Notes: a model not told the origin generated them from the sequence alone. 64,000 bases of DNA from Novosphingobium kaempferiae (GCF_021227995.1 NZ_CP089301.1:4526001-4590000); one strand, 5' to 3'; positions 50,908 through 60,471 are shown, counted from the first letter of the stretch. Translations and numbers: made by a program.

Positions 50908-52232
50908 CCGATCGCTCCCGACCGCTTGATGGCAAGGTAGGCGTCGATCAGGCGCGTGCCGATCTGCCGCCAGGGCGCCTCGACCACGTCGACGCCGATC
51001 TGCCGCAGCCGCCGGGTGACGAGCGCGCGCTGGCGCAGCAGGCCGTCGGCGGCGACCGCCATCGACAGCACTTCCATGTCGTCCGGGTCGGCGGCGGAGA
51101 GCGTCTCCAGTTCCTCGTCCGCCATCGTCACGAACAGGACGACGTGGCGCGAGACGAGGCGGCCGATGCTCTCGATCATCAGTTCGGCGCTGGTCGGGTC
51201 CGAGAAGTCGGAGAAGATCACGATCAGCGAGCGGCGCTGCAACCGGCCCGCCAGCGTCGCCAGCGCGAGGGTGAAGTTGGGCTCCTCGGAGCGGTACTCC
51301 AGCCCGGCGGCGGCGCGTTGCAGGCGATGGAACTCGCTGCTGGCGGCGATGAAGGGCGTCGAGACTTCGGGGCGCGAGGCGAAGCCGAACAGCGAGACGC
51401 GGTCGCCGCCCTTCAGCGCCACGAAGGCCGTCGCCAGCGCTGCCGACACCGCACGGTCGAGGCGGGGCATACCGGCGATCGGCTCGCACATCGCCTGCCC
51501 GCAGTCGAAGGCGAAGACGATCTGATTGTTGCGCTCTACCTCGTATTCCTTGGCGTAGAGGTGGACGTGGCGGGCTGAGCTTTTCCAGTCGATCCGGCGG
51601 CGGTCCATGCCGGGCTGGTACTCGGCGAGCGATTCGAACTGCGTACCCTCGCCCCGGATGCGGCGAGCGAGCAACCCGTACTGTGCGTCCTTGAGGAAGG
51701 TCTGGAGCGTGGGGGAGCGGACGGCGGCGATGTTGGGCCAGACCCGCACCGCCTCGTCCAGCGTGCCTGCGGTCTGCCGGGCCCCGAAGCCGAGCGGCCC
51801 GGTCCAGCGCAGCCAAGCGCGGGTGACAGCGCCGGTCCCGCGTCGCGAAGGAGTGAAGGCGCCTTCGCCGCGCCAACCTGCCTCGCCGCGCAGCAGCGGG
51901 AAGACGAGGCGGCCGCCGGGGGCGAGGCGCGGGTCGCATTCCAGCGCCATTTCCGCGCGTGAAGGTCTGCCCGAACGCAGGGAAACCTCCGCCTCCATCA
52001 GCGCCTGCGCGCCGACCTCCACATCGCCGGGGACCGTGACGCGCAAGTCGGCGATGCGGCCCGCCAGCAGCGCGTCGATCACCACCATGACAAGCACGGC
52101 CAGCCCCGCGACGGGCGCGATCACCCACAGTTCCGGGCGCGCCGCCGCGATCACCAGCGCCACCGGAGCGATGGCCGCCAGCGTCACCGCAGCGCGGGCG
52201 GTGGGGACAATGGGGGCGAGGCGCGCCTTCAC
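50904..52232 (-). CDS. DUF58 domain protein (vWA-like), membrane anchored
   Basis: 442 residues. Two N-terminal membrane helices (AAIAPVALVIAAARPELWVI) precede a beta-rich region. The DUF58 core contains RRIRGEGTQFESLAEYQPG then DRRIDWKSSARHVHLYAKEY, followed by a vWA-like domain (NQIVFAFDCGQAM, DRAVSAALATAFVALKGGDR, SLIVIFSDFSDPTSAELM). DUF58 proteins act with MoxR AAA+ ATPases; the pair is thought to work as a chaperone or signalling module. Four bases separate it from the moxR stop. Confidence 0.88.
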   Translation of the reverse strand: MKARLAPIVPTARAAVTLAAIAPVALVIAAARPELWVIAPVAGLAVLVMVVIDALLAGRIADLRVTVPGDVEVGAQALMEAEVSLRSGRPSRAEMALECDPRLAPGGRLVFPLLRGEAGWRGEGAFTPSRRGTGAVTRAWLRWTGPLGFGARQTAGTLDEAVRVWPNIAAVRSPTLQTFLKDAQYGLLARRIRGEGTQFESLAEYQPGMDRRRIDWKSSARHVHLYAKEYEVERNNQIVFAFDCGQAMCEPIAGMPRLDRAVSAALATAFVALKGGDRVSLFGFASRPEVSTPFIAASSEFHRLQRAAAGLEYRSEEPNFTLALATLAGRLQRRSLIVIFSDFSDPTSAELMIESIGRLVSRHVVLFVTMADEELETLSAADPDDMEVLSMAVAADGLLRQRALVTRRLRQIGVDVVEAPWRQIGTRLIDAYLAIKRSGAIG

Positions 52233-52236
52233 CGGG

Positions 52237-53211
52237 TCAGCGCGGCGCTTCGGTCTGCTCGACCAGCTGGGCGACGAGCGCCTCGACCTGCTTGCCCTCG
52301 ATCTCCGCCGCCGGGCTCAGTAGCAGGCGGTGGCGCAGCACGGAGGTTGCCAGCGCCTTCACATCGTCAGGCACCACGTAATCGCGTCCGTCCAGCGCGG
52401 CGCGAGCACGGGCGGCGCCCGCCAGCAGCACGGCGGCGCGCGGGCTCGCACCGGACGACAGGTCGGCGCTTTCGCGTGTCGCGCGGATGAGGCGCACGAT
52501 GTAGTCGGTCACGCTGTCGGCCAGCTTCACCGAGGCGACTGCCTGCGTGACGGCCTCAAGCTGCGCGGGGGATGCGACGGCGGCGATGCCGACCTCGGCA
52601 GGCGTCGGTGCGCCGCGGTTCTCGCCATAGCGCGCGACGATGTGGCGCTCCTCTTCGGCGCTGGGATAGTCGACCAGCACCTTGAACAGGAAGCGGTCGA
52701 GCTGCGCCTCGGGCAGCGGGTAGACGCCCTGGCTCTCGATCGGGTTCTGCGTGGCGACGACGGTGAAATGCGCGGGCAGCGGGTGCGCGGTGCCGTCCAG
52801 CGTCACGCGGCGTTCCTGCATCGCCTCCAGCAGCGCGGCCTGCGTCTTGGGCGGGGTGCGGTTGATCTCGTCCGCCAGCAGCAGGTCGCAGAAGATCGGG
52901 CCGTGCGTCAGGGTGAACTGGCTGGTCTGGAAGTTGAACAGGTTGGAGCCGAGGATGTCGCCCGGCATCAGGTCCGGGGTGAACTGGATGCGCCCGAAAC
53001 GGAGCCCCAGCGTGGCGGCGAAGCACTGCGCGAGGAAGGTCTTGGCCGTCCCCGGAGGGCCTTCGAGCAGGACGTGCCCGCGCGCCATCAGTGCGATCAG
53101 CAGGTGGTCGACGGTCTCGGCCTGCCCGATCACGCCCTTGCCCACTTCGGCGCGGATCGCCTGCGCGAGCGCGCCCACCTGCGCGATATCGGGAGCGAGG
53201 GTATCGGTCAT
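52237..53211 (-). CDS. MoxR-type AAA+ ATPase
   Basis: 324 residues from the ATG at 53211 (ATGA overlap with the DUF4350 gene). Walker A is [20 protein letters not shown]; Walker B is [18 protein letters not shown]; sensor 1 is [20 protein letters not shown]; arginine-finger region [15 protein letters not shown]-terminal lid from about residue 215 ([20 protein letters not shown]). The MoxR subgroup is fused in operons to DUF58/vWA partners. Confidence 0.92.
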   Translation of the reverse strand: MTDTLAPDIAQVGALAQAIRAEVGKGVIGQAETVDHLLIALMARGHVLLEGPPGTAKTFLAQCFAATLGLRFGRIQFTPDLMPGDILGSNLFNFQTSQFTLTHGPIFCDLLLADEINRTPPKTQAALLEAMQERRVTLDGTAHPLPAHFTVVATQNPIESQGVYPLPEAQLDRFLFKVLVDYPSAEEERHIVARYGENRGAPTPAEVGIAAVASPAQLEAVTQAVASVKLADSVTDYIVRLIRATRESADLSSGASPRAAVLLAGAARARAALDGRDYVVPDDVKALATSVLRHRLLLSPAAEIEGKQVEALVAQLVEQTEAPR

Positions 53212-54527
53212 CGGATCAGCATCCTTTCGAGCGCGTGGAGATCGCGCGCGGCCTTGAGGAGATCGTGTGAACGGCGCGCCGCGCGGAGGCGGGCGGCGAT
53301 CACGGAGAAGGGTTCGGCGTCGTGCCCGCGCGCGGCGAGGGCGCGGTCGATGGCGGCATCGGCGCGTTCGGCATCGAGCGAGCGGGGCAGGGCGAGCGCG
53401 GTCATCAGTCGCTCGCGCGCCCGGTCCGCGTAAGGCGGGCCAAGTAGGTGCAGGCGGCGGGTACGGCGCACGAAACCGGCGGCATTGCTCACCAGCGCGC
53501 GCTTGCCGAAGGCGATGGCGCGTTCGGGGGCGAGCGGTGGGCCGAAGCGCAGGAAGGCGCGCCAGCCGACCACTGCCGCTGCCAGCAGCAGGCACAGCGT
53601 CGCGGCAAGGAACGGCGGCGTGAAGGCGAGCGTCAGCAGGTTCTGCTCTCGTCCATAGCCGGGCAGCGTCATGTCGAACACGACGGGATCGCCGGGTTCT
53701 ACCCCGGTTGCGCGCACCAGCGCGTCGGCCAGCCGCGCATTCTCGAAGCGGGCCATGCCATAGTTGTCGAGAAGGTCGGGCTCGAAGACGAGGACGACGG
53801 GATAGCGATCCTCGTCATCTTCCTCGCCCGAATGGAGCACGCGGTCGAGCGCGATGGCTTCGAGGCCGGGGTAGGTGCCGCCGTCGTCCATGAAGCCCGC
53901 CAGCGTCAGCCGCTCGCCCTGACCGGCGACGATGCGGACGAGGCCGGTTCCTGCGCCGGACATGACCTGCCGCGCGTCGGGGAGCGTGCCCGAGAGGCCC
54001 AGGCCGTTCCACCTTGCGTCGCGTTGCGCCACCTTGGCGGTCCGCACCGAGAGTTCGTCGAAGAAGCCCGGCCATTCCAGCGGCGCGGGACCGGCGAGCC
54101 GGACCCAGCCCTTCTTCGCCTTGTCCTGCTCCTCGCGGCCTGGAGGCACGGCGAGCCATTTGGGCGCTATGACCAGCGTCGGCCCCATGTAACGACGCGC
54201 GAGGACGATCTTGTTGATGTCCTCCCCCTTGGCGATCGCAGGCGGAGTGAGCACCAGCAGCCCCGGCCGATCGAGCGCGCCGGGGTTGCGCGTGGTCTCC
54301 ACCGCGAAGCCGCGCCGTTCAAGGTAGTCGGCCATCGCCGCATAACCGTTGAGGCCCTTGCCCTCGGCATGGGCCTTGCCGTCGTTGGCGGAACCCAAGC
54401 CGACGCCGGTGCCGATCATCCACAGCAGCGCCACGAAGAGCAGCGTGCCGAGCAGCACGATGGCCAGCACCGCCCAGAGCGAGAACGGGTTGGCCCCGAC
54501 CGCGACGCCCTTGGCCCTGCCGTTCAT
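53208..54527 (-). CDS. DUF4350 domain membrane protein
   Basis: 439 residues. One N-terminal membrane helix ([20 protein letters not shown]), then an extracytoplasmic DUF4350 domain ([40 protein letters not shown]). A second membrane helix lies near 310 ([21 protein letters not shown]), followed by a basic cytoplasmic tail ([40 protein letters not shown]). This gene typically stands next to moxR/DUF58 in many bacteria. Function unknown. Confidence 0.85.
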   Translation of the reverse strand: MNGRAKGVAVGANPFSLWAVLAIVLLGTLLFVALLWMIGTGVGLGSANDGKAHAEGKGLNGYAAMADYLERRGFAVETTRNPGALDRPGLLVLTPPAIAKGEDINKIVLARRYMGPTLVIAPKWLAVPPGREEQDKAKKGWVRLAGPAPLEWPGFFDELSVRTAKVAQRDARWNGLGLSGTLPDARQVMSGAGTGLVRIVAGQGERLTLAGFMDDGGTYPGLEAIALDRVLHSGEEDDEDRYPVVLVFEPDLLDNYGMARFENARLADALVRATGVEPGDPVVFDMTLPGYGREQNLLTLAFTPPFLAATLCLLLAAAVVGWRAFLRFGPPLAPERAIAFGKRALVSNAAGFVRRTRRLHLLGPPYADRARERLMTALALPRSLDAERADAAIDRALAARGHDAEPFSVIAARLRAARRSHDLLKAARDLHALERMLIR

Positions 54528-55207
54528 GCGCGAAGCTCGATCCGCGCGAACTGCGCATAGGCGGAGCGGGCCTCGGTCCAGTCGTTCGCGTCGAGGTCGC
54601 GCAGGGCGAAGACGGCGCGTTCGACCCGCTCGGCGATCACGGCGAAAGCGCGTCGGCCGCCTTCGGGCAGCATCGGCAGCACGGCGATCTCACGCGCGGT
54701 GCTGGCGGCGTTCAGCCAGTCGGGCCGGGCGTCGGAAATCTGGCGGACACTGCGGCGCAGCAGCAGGTGCGCGGCTTCGCCATAGCGGCCCTCGGCGGCG
54801 AGCCGGTCGGCATCCTCCAGCAGCGCCACGGCTTCCGCACGGGTCGGGGTCCAGTGGATTTCCTCGGCCGGACGGCCGACGCGCCACTGGTCGAGCAGCG
54901 GCTCCATCACCAGCCGCCAGAGGATGAACAGGCCGAGCGCGATGGCGGCGGCGATGAGCACCCACTGGAAGATCGGCCATGATACGCCGAGCATCCGCCC
55001 TAGCGGCTCGAACATCGCCTCAATCAGCCGTCCGAGGGCTTTGAGCCATTCGGGCACGTCGGTTGGCGGGACAGGCTTGGGGGCGGGCAGCGGGGTGAAC
55101 TGGATGTCAGCGGCGTCGCGCACGGCTTTCCAGTCGTCCGCCGACGCTGCCGCCGCGCTTGCGGCCGAACCCGCGCCATTGCCCCCGCCAATCGTCACGG
55201 GCGGCAC
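54524..55207 (-). CDS. DUF4129-like membrane protein, first gene of the MoxR cluster
   Basis: About 227 residues if a GTG at 55207 is used; a second GTG at 55198 is also possible. The frame stays open to 55387 over the pheA end, but that part is not protein-like. After a Gly/Ala-rich start, WKAVRDAADIQFTPLPAPKP and a proline segment lead to one membrane helix (WPIFQWVLIAAAIALGLFIL). A C-terminal helical domain follows (RAEAVALLEDADRLAAEGRY then GEAAHLLLRRSVRQISDA), the DUF4129 pattern seen beside moxR and DUF58. The start lacks a clear ribosome site, so it may depend on readthrough from pheA, 58 bases upstream. Confidence 0.7.
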   Translation of the reverse strand: MPPVTIGGGNGAGSAASAAAASADDWKAVRDAADIQFTPLPAPKPVPPTDVPEWLKALGRLIEAMFEPLGRMLGVSWPIFQWVLIAAAIALGLFILWRLVMEPLLDQWRVGRPAEEIHWTPTRAEAVALLEDADRLAAEGRYGEAAHLLLRRSVRQISDARPDWLNAASTAREIAVLPMLPEGGRRAFAVIAERVERAVFALRDLDANDWTEARSAYAQFARIELRA

Positions 55208-55265
55208 GATTGCATGGCCGCGAAAGCCACGCAAGCGCTTGAAACGCTTCGTCGTGCTCTGCTTA

Positions 55266-56165
55266 TCAGCCCCGCTTGCGCGCCTGCCGGTAAGTGCCGA
55301 GCGGGCGGACGTACTTGCAGTGGAACGCCAGCTCCTGCAGTGCCGAATCGACGCGCGGGTCGCCCGGCGCGCCCTCGATGTCGGCATAGAAGGTGGTGGC
55401 CGCGAAGCTGGCGCCGATCTGGTAGCTCTCGAGCTTGGTCATGTTGACGCCGTTGGTCGCGAATCCGCCGAGCGCCTTGTAGAGCGCCGCCGCGATGTTC
55501 TTCACCTCGAAGATGAAGGTCGTCATCGCCTGCTGGCCCTTGAGGTCGAAGGGATCGAGCGGCTCGCGCGCCAGCACCACGAAGCGGGTAGTGTTGTCCG
55601 CTGCGTCCTCCACGTTGTCCTCGACGATGTCGAGGCCGTAGAGTTCGGCGGCGAGCTTGGGGGCGATGGCGCAGGCGGCGGGGTCGCCCTGCTCGCGCAC
55701 CAGCGCGGCGGCGCCGGCGGTGTCGGCATAGGCCATCGGGATGATGCCGCGCTCGCGCAGGTAATGGCGCGACTGGCCGAGAGCCTGCGGGTGGCTGTAG
55801 GCTGCGGAGAACGGGCCTTTCGCGCCGGGCAGGGCCATCAGCGCATGGTGGATCGGAGTGAAGTGCTCGCCCACGATCGACAGGCCGCTCTCGGGCAGCA
55901 GGAAGTGGATGTCGGCGACGCGGCCGTGCTGCGAATTCTCGATCGGGATGATCGCGCGGTCGGCGCGGCCTTCCTTCACCGCGTCCAGCGCGTCCTCGAA
56001 CGAGAAGCACGGCAGCGGCAGGCAGTCGGCGTCGTATTCGAGCGCGGCGCGGTGTCCGTTGCAGCCGGGCGCCCCCTGCAGCGCCACGGCGCGGGAGGGT
56101 TCTGCCGAGGCGGCGGCTTCCATGTCGCCGACGAGGGCGATGGCGGGCTGGGGATAGGCATGCAT
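55266..56165 (-). CDS. pheA: Prephenate dehydratase
   Basis: About 299 residues from the ATG at 56165 (MHAYPQPAIALVGDMEAAAS); an in-frame ATG at 56204 is less family-like. Converts prephenate to phenylpyruvate for phenylalanine. Catalytic part: AVALQGAPGCNGHRAALEYD, RAIIPIENSQHGRVADIHFL, AAYSHPQALGQSRHYLRERG and ADNTTRFVVLAREPLDP (TRF motif). The C-terminal ACT domain (ALYKALGGFATNGVNMTKLE, SYQIGASFAATTFYADIEG) binds Phe for feedback control. Mono-functional, with no fused chorismate mutase. The following DUF4129-like gene is 58 bases away. Confidence 0.94.
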   Translation of the reverse strand: MHAYPQPAIALVGDMEAAASAEPSRAVALQGAPGCNGHRAALEYDADCLPLPCFSFEDALDAVKEGRADRAIIPIENSQHGRVADIHFLLPESGLSIVGEHFTPIHHALMALPGAKGPFSAAYSHPQALGQSRHYLRERGIIPMAYADTAGAAALVREQGDPAACAIAPKLAAELYGLDIVEDNVEDAADNTTRFVVLAREPLDPFDLKGQQAMTTFIFEVKNIAAALYKALGGFATNGVNMTKLESYQIGASFAATTFYADIEGAPGDPRVDSALQELAFHCKYVRPLGTYRQARKRG

Positions 56166-56301
56166 GACGTGCGCGCGATTAGGATGCCCGGCAACGTTCT
56201 GCAATGGCTCAAATCCTCAATCACTCTTGCGCTGGATCAAGGCGGACAGTAGAGCCCCAAGCCAACAGGATGAGCTAATAATCACCCGCGGGGCATGCTG
56301 A

Positions 56302-56925
56302 ATGGACGATCGTTTCAATACAATCGCCGGTTGGACTCTGTTTGCAGGCATCGTTGGCCTGGGACTGAGTATCGCCAGCTCAATGTATTTTCAGGCTGAC
56401 AAGCACCATGCTCCCGAGACTGCCGGGTATGCAGTTGAAGGTGTCGCCGAGGAAGGCGAAGGCGGCGGCGACCCGCCGATTGCGACGCTTCTGGCCACTG
56501 CCGACGTGGCGAAAGGCCAGGCGACGTTCGCCAAGTGTACCTCGTGCCACACCATCAACGCGGGCGGCGCCAACGGCATCGGCCCGAACCTCCACGGCGT
56601 CGTCGGCGAGGCGGTCGGCAAGGGCGTTGGCGGCTTCGCATTCTCGGATGCGCTCAAGAGCAAGGGCGGCAACTGGACGTTCGACGCGCTGAACGACTGG
56701 CTCAAGAGCCCCAAGGCCTACGCGCCGGGCACCAAGATGACCTTCGCGGGCCTGTCGAAGCCGGAAGACCGCGCCAACATCATCGCCTATCTGAATACGC
56801 AGGGCTCGAACCTGCCGCTGCCTGCCGCCGATGCGGCTCCGGCTGCCGATGCCGCCGCCGCTCCCGCCGAGGGTGCCGCAGCAGGCGAAGCGGCGCCGGA
56901 AGCCTCCGAGGCGGCCGCGCAGTAA
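56302..56925 (+). CDS. Membrane-anchored c-type cytochrome (CycM/c552-like)
   Basis: 207 residues. An uncleaved N-terminal helix (IAGWTLFAGIVGLGLSIASS) anchors the protein. The heme site is FAKCTSCHTINAGGANGIGP, the distal Met is in APGTKMTFAGLSKPEDRANI, and the fold resembles mitochondrial cytochrome c. An Ala/Glu-rich tail (about 170-207, AADAAAAPAEGAAAGEAAPE) is unusual. In alphaproteobacteria such proteins carry electrons from complex III to cytochrome oxidase. Confidence 0.92.
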   Translation: MDDRFNTIAGWTLFAGIVGLGLSIASSMYFQADKHHAPETAGYAVEGVAEEGEGGGDPPIATLLATADVAKGQATFAKCTSCHTINAGGANGIGPNLHGVVGEAVGKGVGGFAFSDALKSKGGNWTFDALNDWLKSPKAYAPGTKMTFAGLSKPEDRANIIAYLNTQGSNLPLPAADAAPAADAAAAPAEGAAAGEAAPEASEAAAQ

Positions 56926-56957
56926 TCCTATCCGGCGCCCTCTCGGGCACGCCGGTT

Positions 56958-57002
56958 GAAAACGGTCTGCAAGCGTCGCCGAGTCGCTTGCAGGCCGTTT
57001 TC
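56958..57002 (+). terminator. Rho-independent terminator after the cytochrome c gene
   Basis: An 18-bp stem with one G-U pair (GAAAACGGTCTGCAAGCG and its partner) and a 9-base loop, ending in GTTTTCGTCTTT. Confidence 0.85.
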
Positions 57003-57107
57003 GTCTTTCCGGCGCGGATCGCCGGTGACATTCCTGTAATCCTGCGTTCAGCTTGAGGGAGGCAGCTTCGTTCTCGCAAAGGGTCGAGTCACGAGGAGAG
57101 CCCCCCA

Positions 57108-57713
57108 ATGCGAATGCGCCCCAAAGCTTATCTCGTCGGCGCCGCAGCGCTGGCGCTGCTCGGTGCCGGAGCGGCCGAGGCCGCCAGCGCCGGAATGCAT
57201 ACCATGAAGGTCGATGCGCCCGACGGCTCAGTCGTCCACGTCCAGTATTCCGGCGATGTTGGGCCCAAGGTCGAATTCGTGCCGATAGAGGCGATGTCGC
57301 CTGCCGATATGCCGGTGATGGCCGATCCCTTCGCGCATATGGAGCGCATCTCGGCGATGATGGACGCGCAGATGAACGCCATGATGCAGCGCGCCGCGAT
57401 GATGCAGCAGGCTGCGGCGCAGATGCAGCAGCACGCGGTTGCGGGCGGTAGCTCGAGCACCGGCGGCGCCCCGGGTTTCACCGTCGTCGGCGACATGCCG
57501 CAGGGCGCGCATGTCACTTATTATTCGTCGAGCACCGACGCCAACGGCTGCACCCGTTCGGTGTCCTACAGTTCGGACGGCTCCGGAGCAGAGCCGAAGA
57601 TGACGCAGGCAACCTCCGACGGGTGCGACGCCACGAAGCCGCAGGTTCAGGCGATCCCGGCCAAGGCCGATGCTCCCGTCGAGCAGGCGCCCCCTCCCGG
57701 CCGCAAGGTCTGA
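57108..57713 (+). CDS. Methionine-rich secreted protein, function unknown
   Basis: 201 residues. Signal peptide (AYLVGAAALALLGAGAAEAA). Residues 63-106 hold 12 methionines, many paired, in an amphipathic helix-like segment (ERISAMMDAQMNAMMQRAAM, MQQAAAQMQQH). A Gly/Ser stretch follows, then a beta-like C-terminal part with two cysteines at 148 and 173 that may form a disulfide. Met-rich periplasmic segments can bind Cu(I) or act as oxidant sinks, but coiled-coil packing would also explain the pattern. GAGGAG-type ribosome site about 10 bases upstream. No family recognised. Confidence 0.7.
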   Translation: MRMRPKAYLVGAAALALLGAGAAEAASAGMHTMKVDAPDGSVVHVQYSGDVGPKVEFVPIEAMSPADMPVMADPFAHMERISAMMDAQMNAMMQRAAMMQQAAAQMQQHAVAGGSSSTGGAPGFTVVGDMPQGAHVTYYSSSTDANGCTRSVSYSSDGSGAEPKMTQATSDGCDATKPQVQAIPAKADAPVEQAPPPGRKV

Positions 57714-57763
57714 GGCGACACGATATCCCCGCGGCGTCCCCGGTCCCCTGGACGCCGAGTGAC

Positions 57764-57798
57764 AGGGCCTTGTGCACGGGAGCGCACAAGGCCCTTTT
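57764..57798 (+). terminator. Rho-independent terminator after the Met-rich protein gene
   Basis: Perfect 12-bp stem AGGGCCTTGTGC / GCACAAGGCCCT with an 8-base loop and a TTTT tail. Confidence 0.82.
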
Positions 57799-57812
57799 CA
57801 TTGGTCCACGCC

Positions 57813-57896
57813 TCGTCATTGCGAGCGGCGCAGCCGCGCGGCAATCCGGTGTCGCGCGGGCCGTCCGGATTGCTTCGCTGCGCTCGCAATGACGAG
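57813..57896. repeat. Dispersed palindromic repeat, third copy
   Basis: Outer arms TCGTCATTGCGAGCG / CGCTCGCAATGACGA match the repeats at 23471 and 31558, but the inner part differs (GCGCAGCCGCGCGGCAATCC against GGATTGCTTCGCTG). It lies between two genes that face each other. Confidence 0.7.
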
Positions 57897-57908
57897 CTTT
57901 AAGCGATG

Positions 57909-58364
57909 TCAGCGCCCGTGGAGTACGCTGGCCGAACTGATCCAAAGCGTGCGCGGGCGGCGGTGGGCGATCAGCCATTGCCCCTGCTCGCGGCGTAGGC
58001 GGTCGACGTAGAAGCCGTTGTGGTCGAGCCCGGTGGCGCTCGTCACCAGCCAGTAGGTGCGGGCCACGGCCTCGACGGGCGCATCCTCCGGGCCGGAAAA
58101 TTCGACGTGGCAGGTCGTCAGGTGGTGGCTGACGAAGCCCGGCGCGCCGTCCGCCGGTGGCGGGATCACCGAGGGCGCGCCCATCCACGCGCGGATCGCC
58201 TCGCGGCCGGGGATCGTCTCGTGCGCCAGCTCGAGCACGCCGTCCTCGGTGAAGCACGCCGCATAGGCGTCGCTGCGCCGGGCATCGCCCGCCTGCGTGC
58301 AACGGGCGAGGTGCTGGCGGATCTCGGCGAGCGCGTGGACCTGCGCGGGGCTCATCGCGGTCAT
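57909..58364 (-). CDS. SnoaL/NTF2-like protein
   Basis: 151 residues from the ATG at 58364. A cone-shaped NTF2-like domain is indicated by the N-terminal helices IRQHLARCTQAGDARRSDAY, the strand FTEDGVLELAHETIPGREAI, and the strand pattern VSHHLTTCHVEFSG, VARTYWLVTSATGL and YVDRLRREQGQWLIAHRRPR. It is similar to SnoaL-like or ring-hydroxylating dioxygenase small-subunit proteins. Substrate unknown. It overlaps the upstream cytochrome gene by 4 bases (ATGA). Confidence 0.78.
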   Translation of the reverse strand: MTAMSPAQVHALAEIRQHLARCTQAGDARRSDAYAACFTEDGVLELAHETIPGREAIRAWMGAPSVIPPPADGAPGFVSHHLTTCHVEFSGPEDAPVEAVARTYWLVTSATGLDHNGFYVDRLRREQGQWLIAHRRPRTLWISSASVLHGR

Positions 58365-58798
58365 TTCAGGGTTTCGAGGTAGTCGATGATCGCCTTGCGC
58401 TTCTCCGGGTCGGGGACGGGCAGCACCATCTTGGTGCCGGGCACCATCCTGATCGGCCCCTGCAGCCAGGTGTCGAGGCTCTTGCGGTCCCACACGATGC
58501 CGGATTCCTTGAGCGCCGGGCTGAAGGCGTAACCTTCGACCTCACCCGCTTTCGAGCCGACGATGCCGTGGAGCGTCGGGCCGATGCCGTTCCGGCCGGG
58601 TTCGGTCGAATGGCACGAACGGCAGCTTGCGAAGGCGATCGGCGCGGGGTCGGTCACGGCCGGGGACGATGCGGCGGGAGTCGGCGCCTGCGCCTGAGGC
58701 GAGGGCGTGGCGGCCTGATCGGGCGCGCTGCCGCCGCAGCCGCCGAGGGCAAGCGCCGAGGCGAGCGAGAGGGCGAAGATGGTCGCCGGCTTCGTCAT
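58361..58798 (-). CDS. Lipoprotein cytochrome c
   Basis: 145 residues from the ATG at 58798, with AGGAG upstream. The signal ends in a lipobox (LALGGC), so it is a lipid-anchored periplasmic protein with a Pro/Ala/Gln-rich spacer. Heme site CRSCHSTEPGRNGIGP, heme-ligand Met in PGTKMVLPVPDPEKRKAIID. It is a class I cytochrome c like the one at 56302 but shorter and lipid-anchored. Translationally coupled to the NTF2-like gene. Confidence 0.88.
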   Translation of the reverse strand: MTKPATIFALSLASALALGGCGGSAPDQAATPSPQAQAPTPAASSPAVTDPAPIAFASCRSCHSTEPGRNGIGPTLHGIVGSKAGEVEGYAFSPALKESGIVWDRKSLDTWLQGPIRMVPGTKMVLPVPDPEKRKAIIDYLETLK

Positions 58799-58967
58799 GG
58801 GGGCGTTCTCCTTGTCCTGTGCTGGGTAGTATAGCGCGCCGCGCGGGGGAAGCCGGGACATCTCCGCCCGTGCTTTGGGGGAGGCCGCGCGCGGGCCCCT
58901 ATGCGGGCATCAAGCGGGCATCAAATCGCTTCCCCTCCCGCCCCGCACGATCTATCGCCCCGCCGAC

Positions 58968-60398
58968 ATGAGGGAGAGCGAGACAATCCACCCGTTCCGC
59001 GCCGAACTCGGCGCGACGCTGCGGCTTGCGGCGCCGCTGGCGCTCGCCAACATGCTGCAGATGGCGGTCTTCGCCATCGACGTCATCTTCGTCGCGCGGC
59101 TGGGGCAGGAGGCGCTTGCCGCGTCGAGCCTCGCCGTCGCCATCGTCGCCGTGGTGATGATGGGGCTGAACGGCGTGACCGGATCGGTCGCCCCGCTGAT
59201 CGCCGCCGAGATCGGCCGCAAGCATTACTCCGTGCGCGAGGTGCGTCGCTCGGTTCGCATGGCGCTGTGGCTGGCGATCGGGCTGGGCCTCGTCGCGGTG
59301 GGGGTGTGCTTCCTGGGCGAACAGATCATGCTTCTGACTGGCCAGAACCCGCGCGTCTCGGCGATTTCCGGGCACTTCATCCGGGTGATCTCGCTGGCGC
59401 TGGTGCCGATGGCGATCTCCAACGTGCTGCGCACGTTCGTCTCGGCACTGGGTCGCCCGATCTTCGCGACGATGATCACCGCGCTCGCCATCGGCGTGAA
59501 CGCGCTGGGGAACTACGCGCTCGTCTTCGGCAACCTCGGCATGCCCGCGCTGGGGCTGACCGGCTCGGCACTGGCGAGCACGATCACCGCCTGCGTCACC
59601 GTGCTCGCCTACGTAATCGCGATCCGCACCAACCGGAACCTCAGGCGCTATCACATCTTCGGACGCTTCTGGCGGCCCGAGACGCAGCGGCTGCGCCAGA
59701 TGCTGCGCCTCGGCCTGCCGATCTCGGCGACGCTGATCGCGGAGGGCGGGCTGTTCTCCGGCGCGGCGTTCCTGATGGGCCGCGTGGGCGAGACGGAGCT
59801 GGCGGCGCATACGGTCGCGCTCCAGATCGCCGCGTTCGCCTTCCAGGTGCCCTTCGGCATCGGGCAGGCAGCGACGATCCGCGTCGGCTATCACTTCGGC
59901 GCCGGGGACCGCGACGCGATCGGGCGAGCGGGCTGGGCCGCCATCGCCATCGGCATGGCCTTCGTCGGGCTATCGGCGTTCGCCATGCTGACGATCCCGC
60001 GCACGATCATCGCGGCCTATGTCGATGTGTCCGACCCGGCCAACATCGGGATGGTCGCGCTGGCGGTGCAATACCTCTTCGTGGCGGCGATATTCCAGCT
60101 GACCGATGGGCTTCAGGCGGTCGCCGCAGGGGTGCTGCGCGGCGTGCAGGACACCCGCGTGCCCGCCGTCATCGCCATCGTCGGCTACTGGCTGGCCGGC
60201 TTCGCGACGTCGGTGGTGCTGGGCCTGTTCACGCCGCTGGAGGGCGTGGGCGTATGGATCGGCCTTGCCGTGGGCCTCACCGTAGCGGCCATCCTGCTGC
60301 TGGGCCGCTGGCACTGGCGCGGGCGATTCGGGCTTGTACCGAGCGGGCAGGGGCCTATCTCTGCGTTGCCGGATGCTCCGGTCGCCGCGCTGTCATAG
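58968..60398 (+). CDS. MATE-family multidrug exporter
   Basis: 476 residues with 12 membrane helices in two homologous bundles. Typical NorM-like segments: LRLAAPLALANMLQMAVFAI, IDVIFVARLGQEALAASSLA, the second-half equivalent LGLPISATLIAEGGLFSGAA, and FQVPFGIGQAATIRVGYHFG. Expels organic cations or metabolites in exchange for Na+ or H+. The ATG at 58968 is chosen because the frame upstream is not helix-like. The next gene is the groES leader. Confidence 0.88.
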   Translation: MRESETIHPFRAELGATLRLAAPLALANMLQMAVFAIDVIFVARLGQEALAASSLAVAIVAVVMMGLNGVTGSVAPLIAAEIGRKHYSVREVRRSVRMALWLAIGLGLVAVGVCFLGEQIMLLTGQNPRVSAISGHFIRVISLALVPMAISNVLRTFVSALGRPIFATMITALAIGVNALGNYALVFGNLGMPALGLTGSALASTITACVTVLAYVIAIRTNRNLRRYHIFGRFWRPETQRLRQMLRLGLPISATLIAEGGLFSGAAFLMGRVGETELAAHTVALQIAAFAFQVPFGIGQAATIRVGYHFGAGDRDAIGRAGWAAIAIGMAFVGLSAFAMLTIPRTIIAAYVDVSDPANIGMVALAVQYLFVAAIFQLTDGLQAVAAGVLRGVQDTRVPAVIAIVGYWLAGFATSVVLGLFTPLEGVGVWIGLAVGLTVAAILLLGRWHWRGRFGLVPSGQGPISALPDAPVAALS

Positions 60399-60471
60399 TG
60401 CGATCATCTTTCCGGCGCACCACTTCGCCGCGAACCTGAACGGTCGCTAAATTTTTCTGGCAGGGCCCCTA

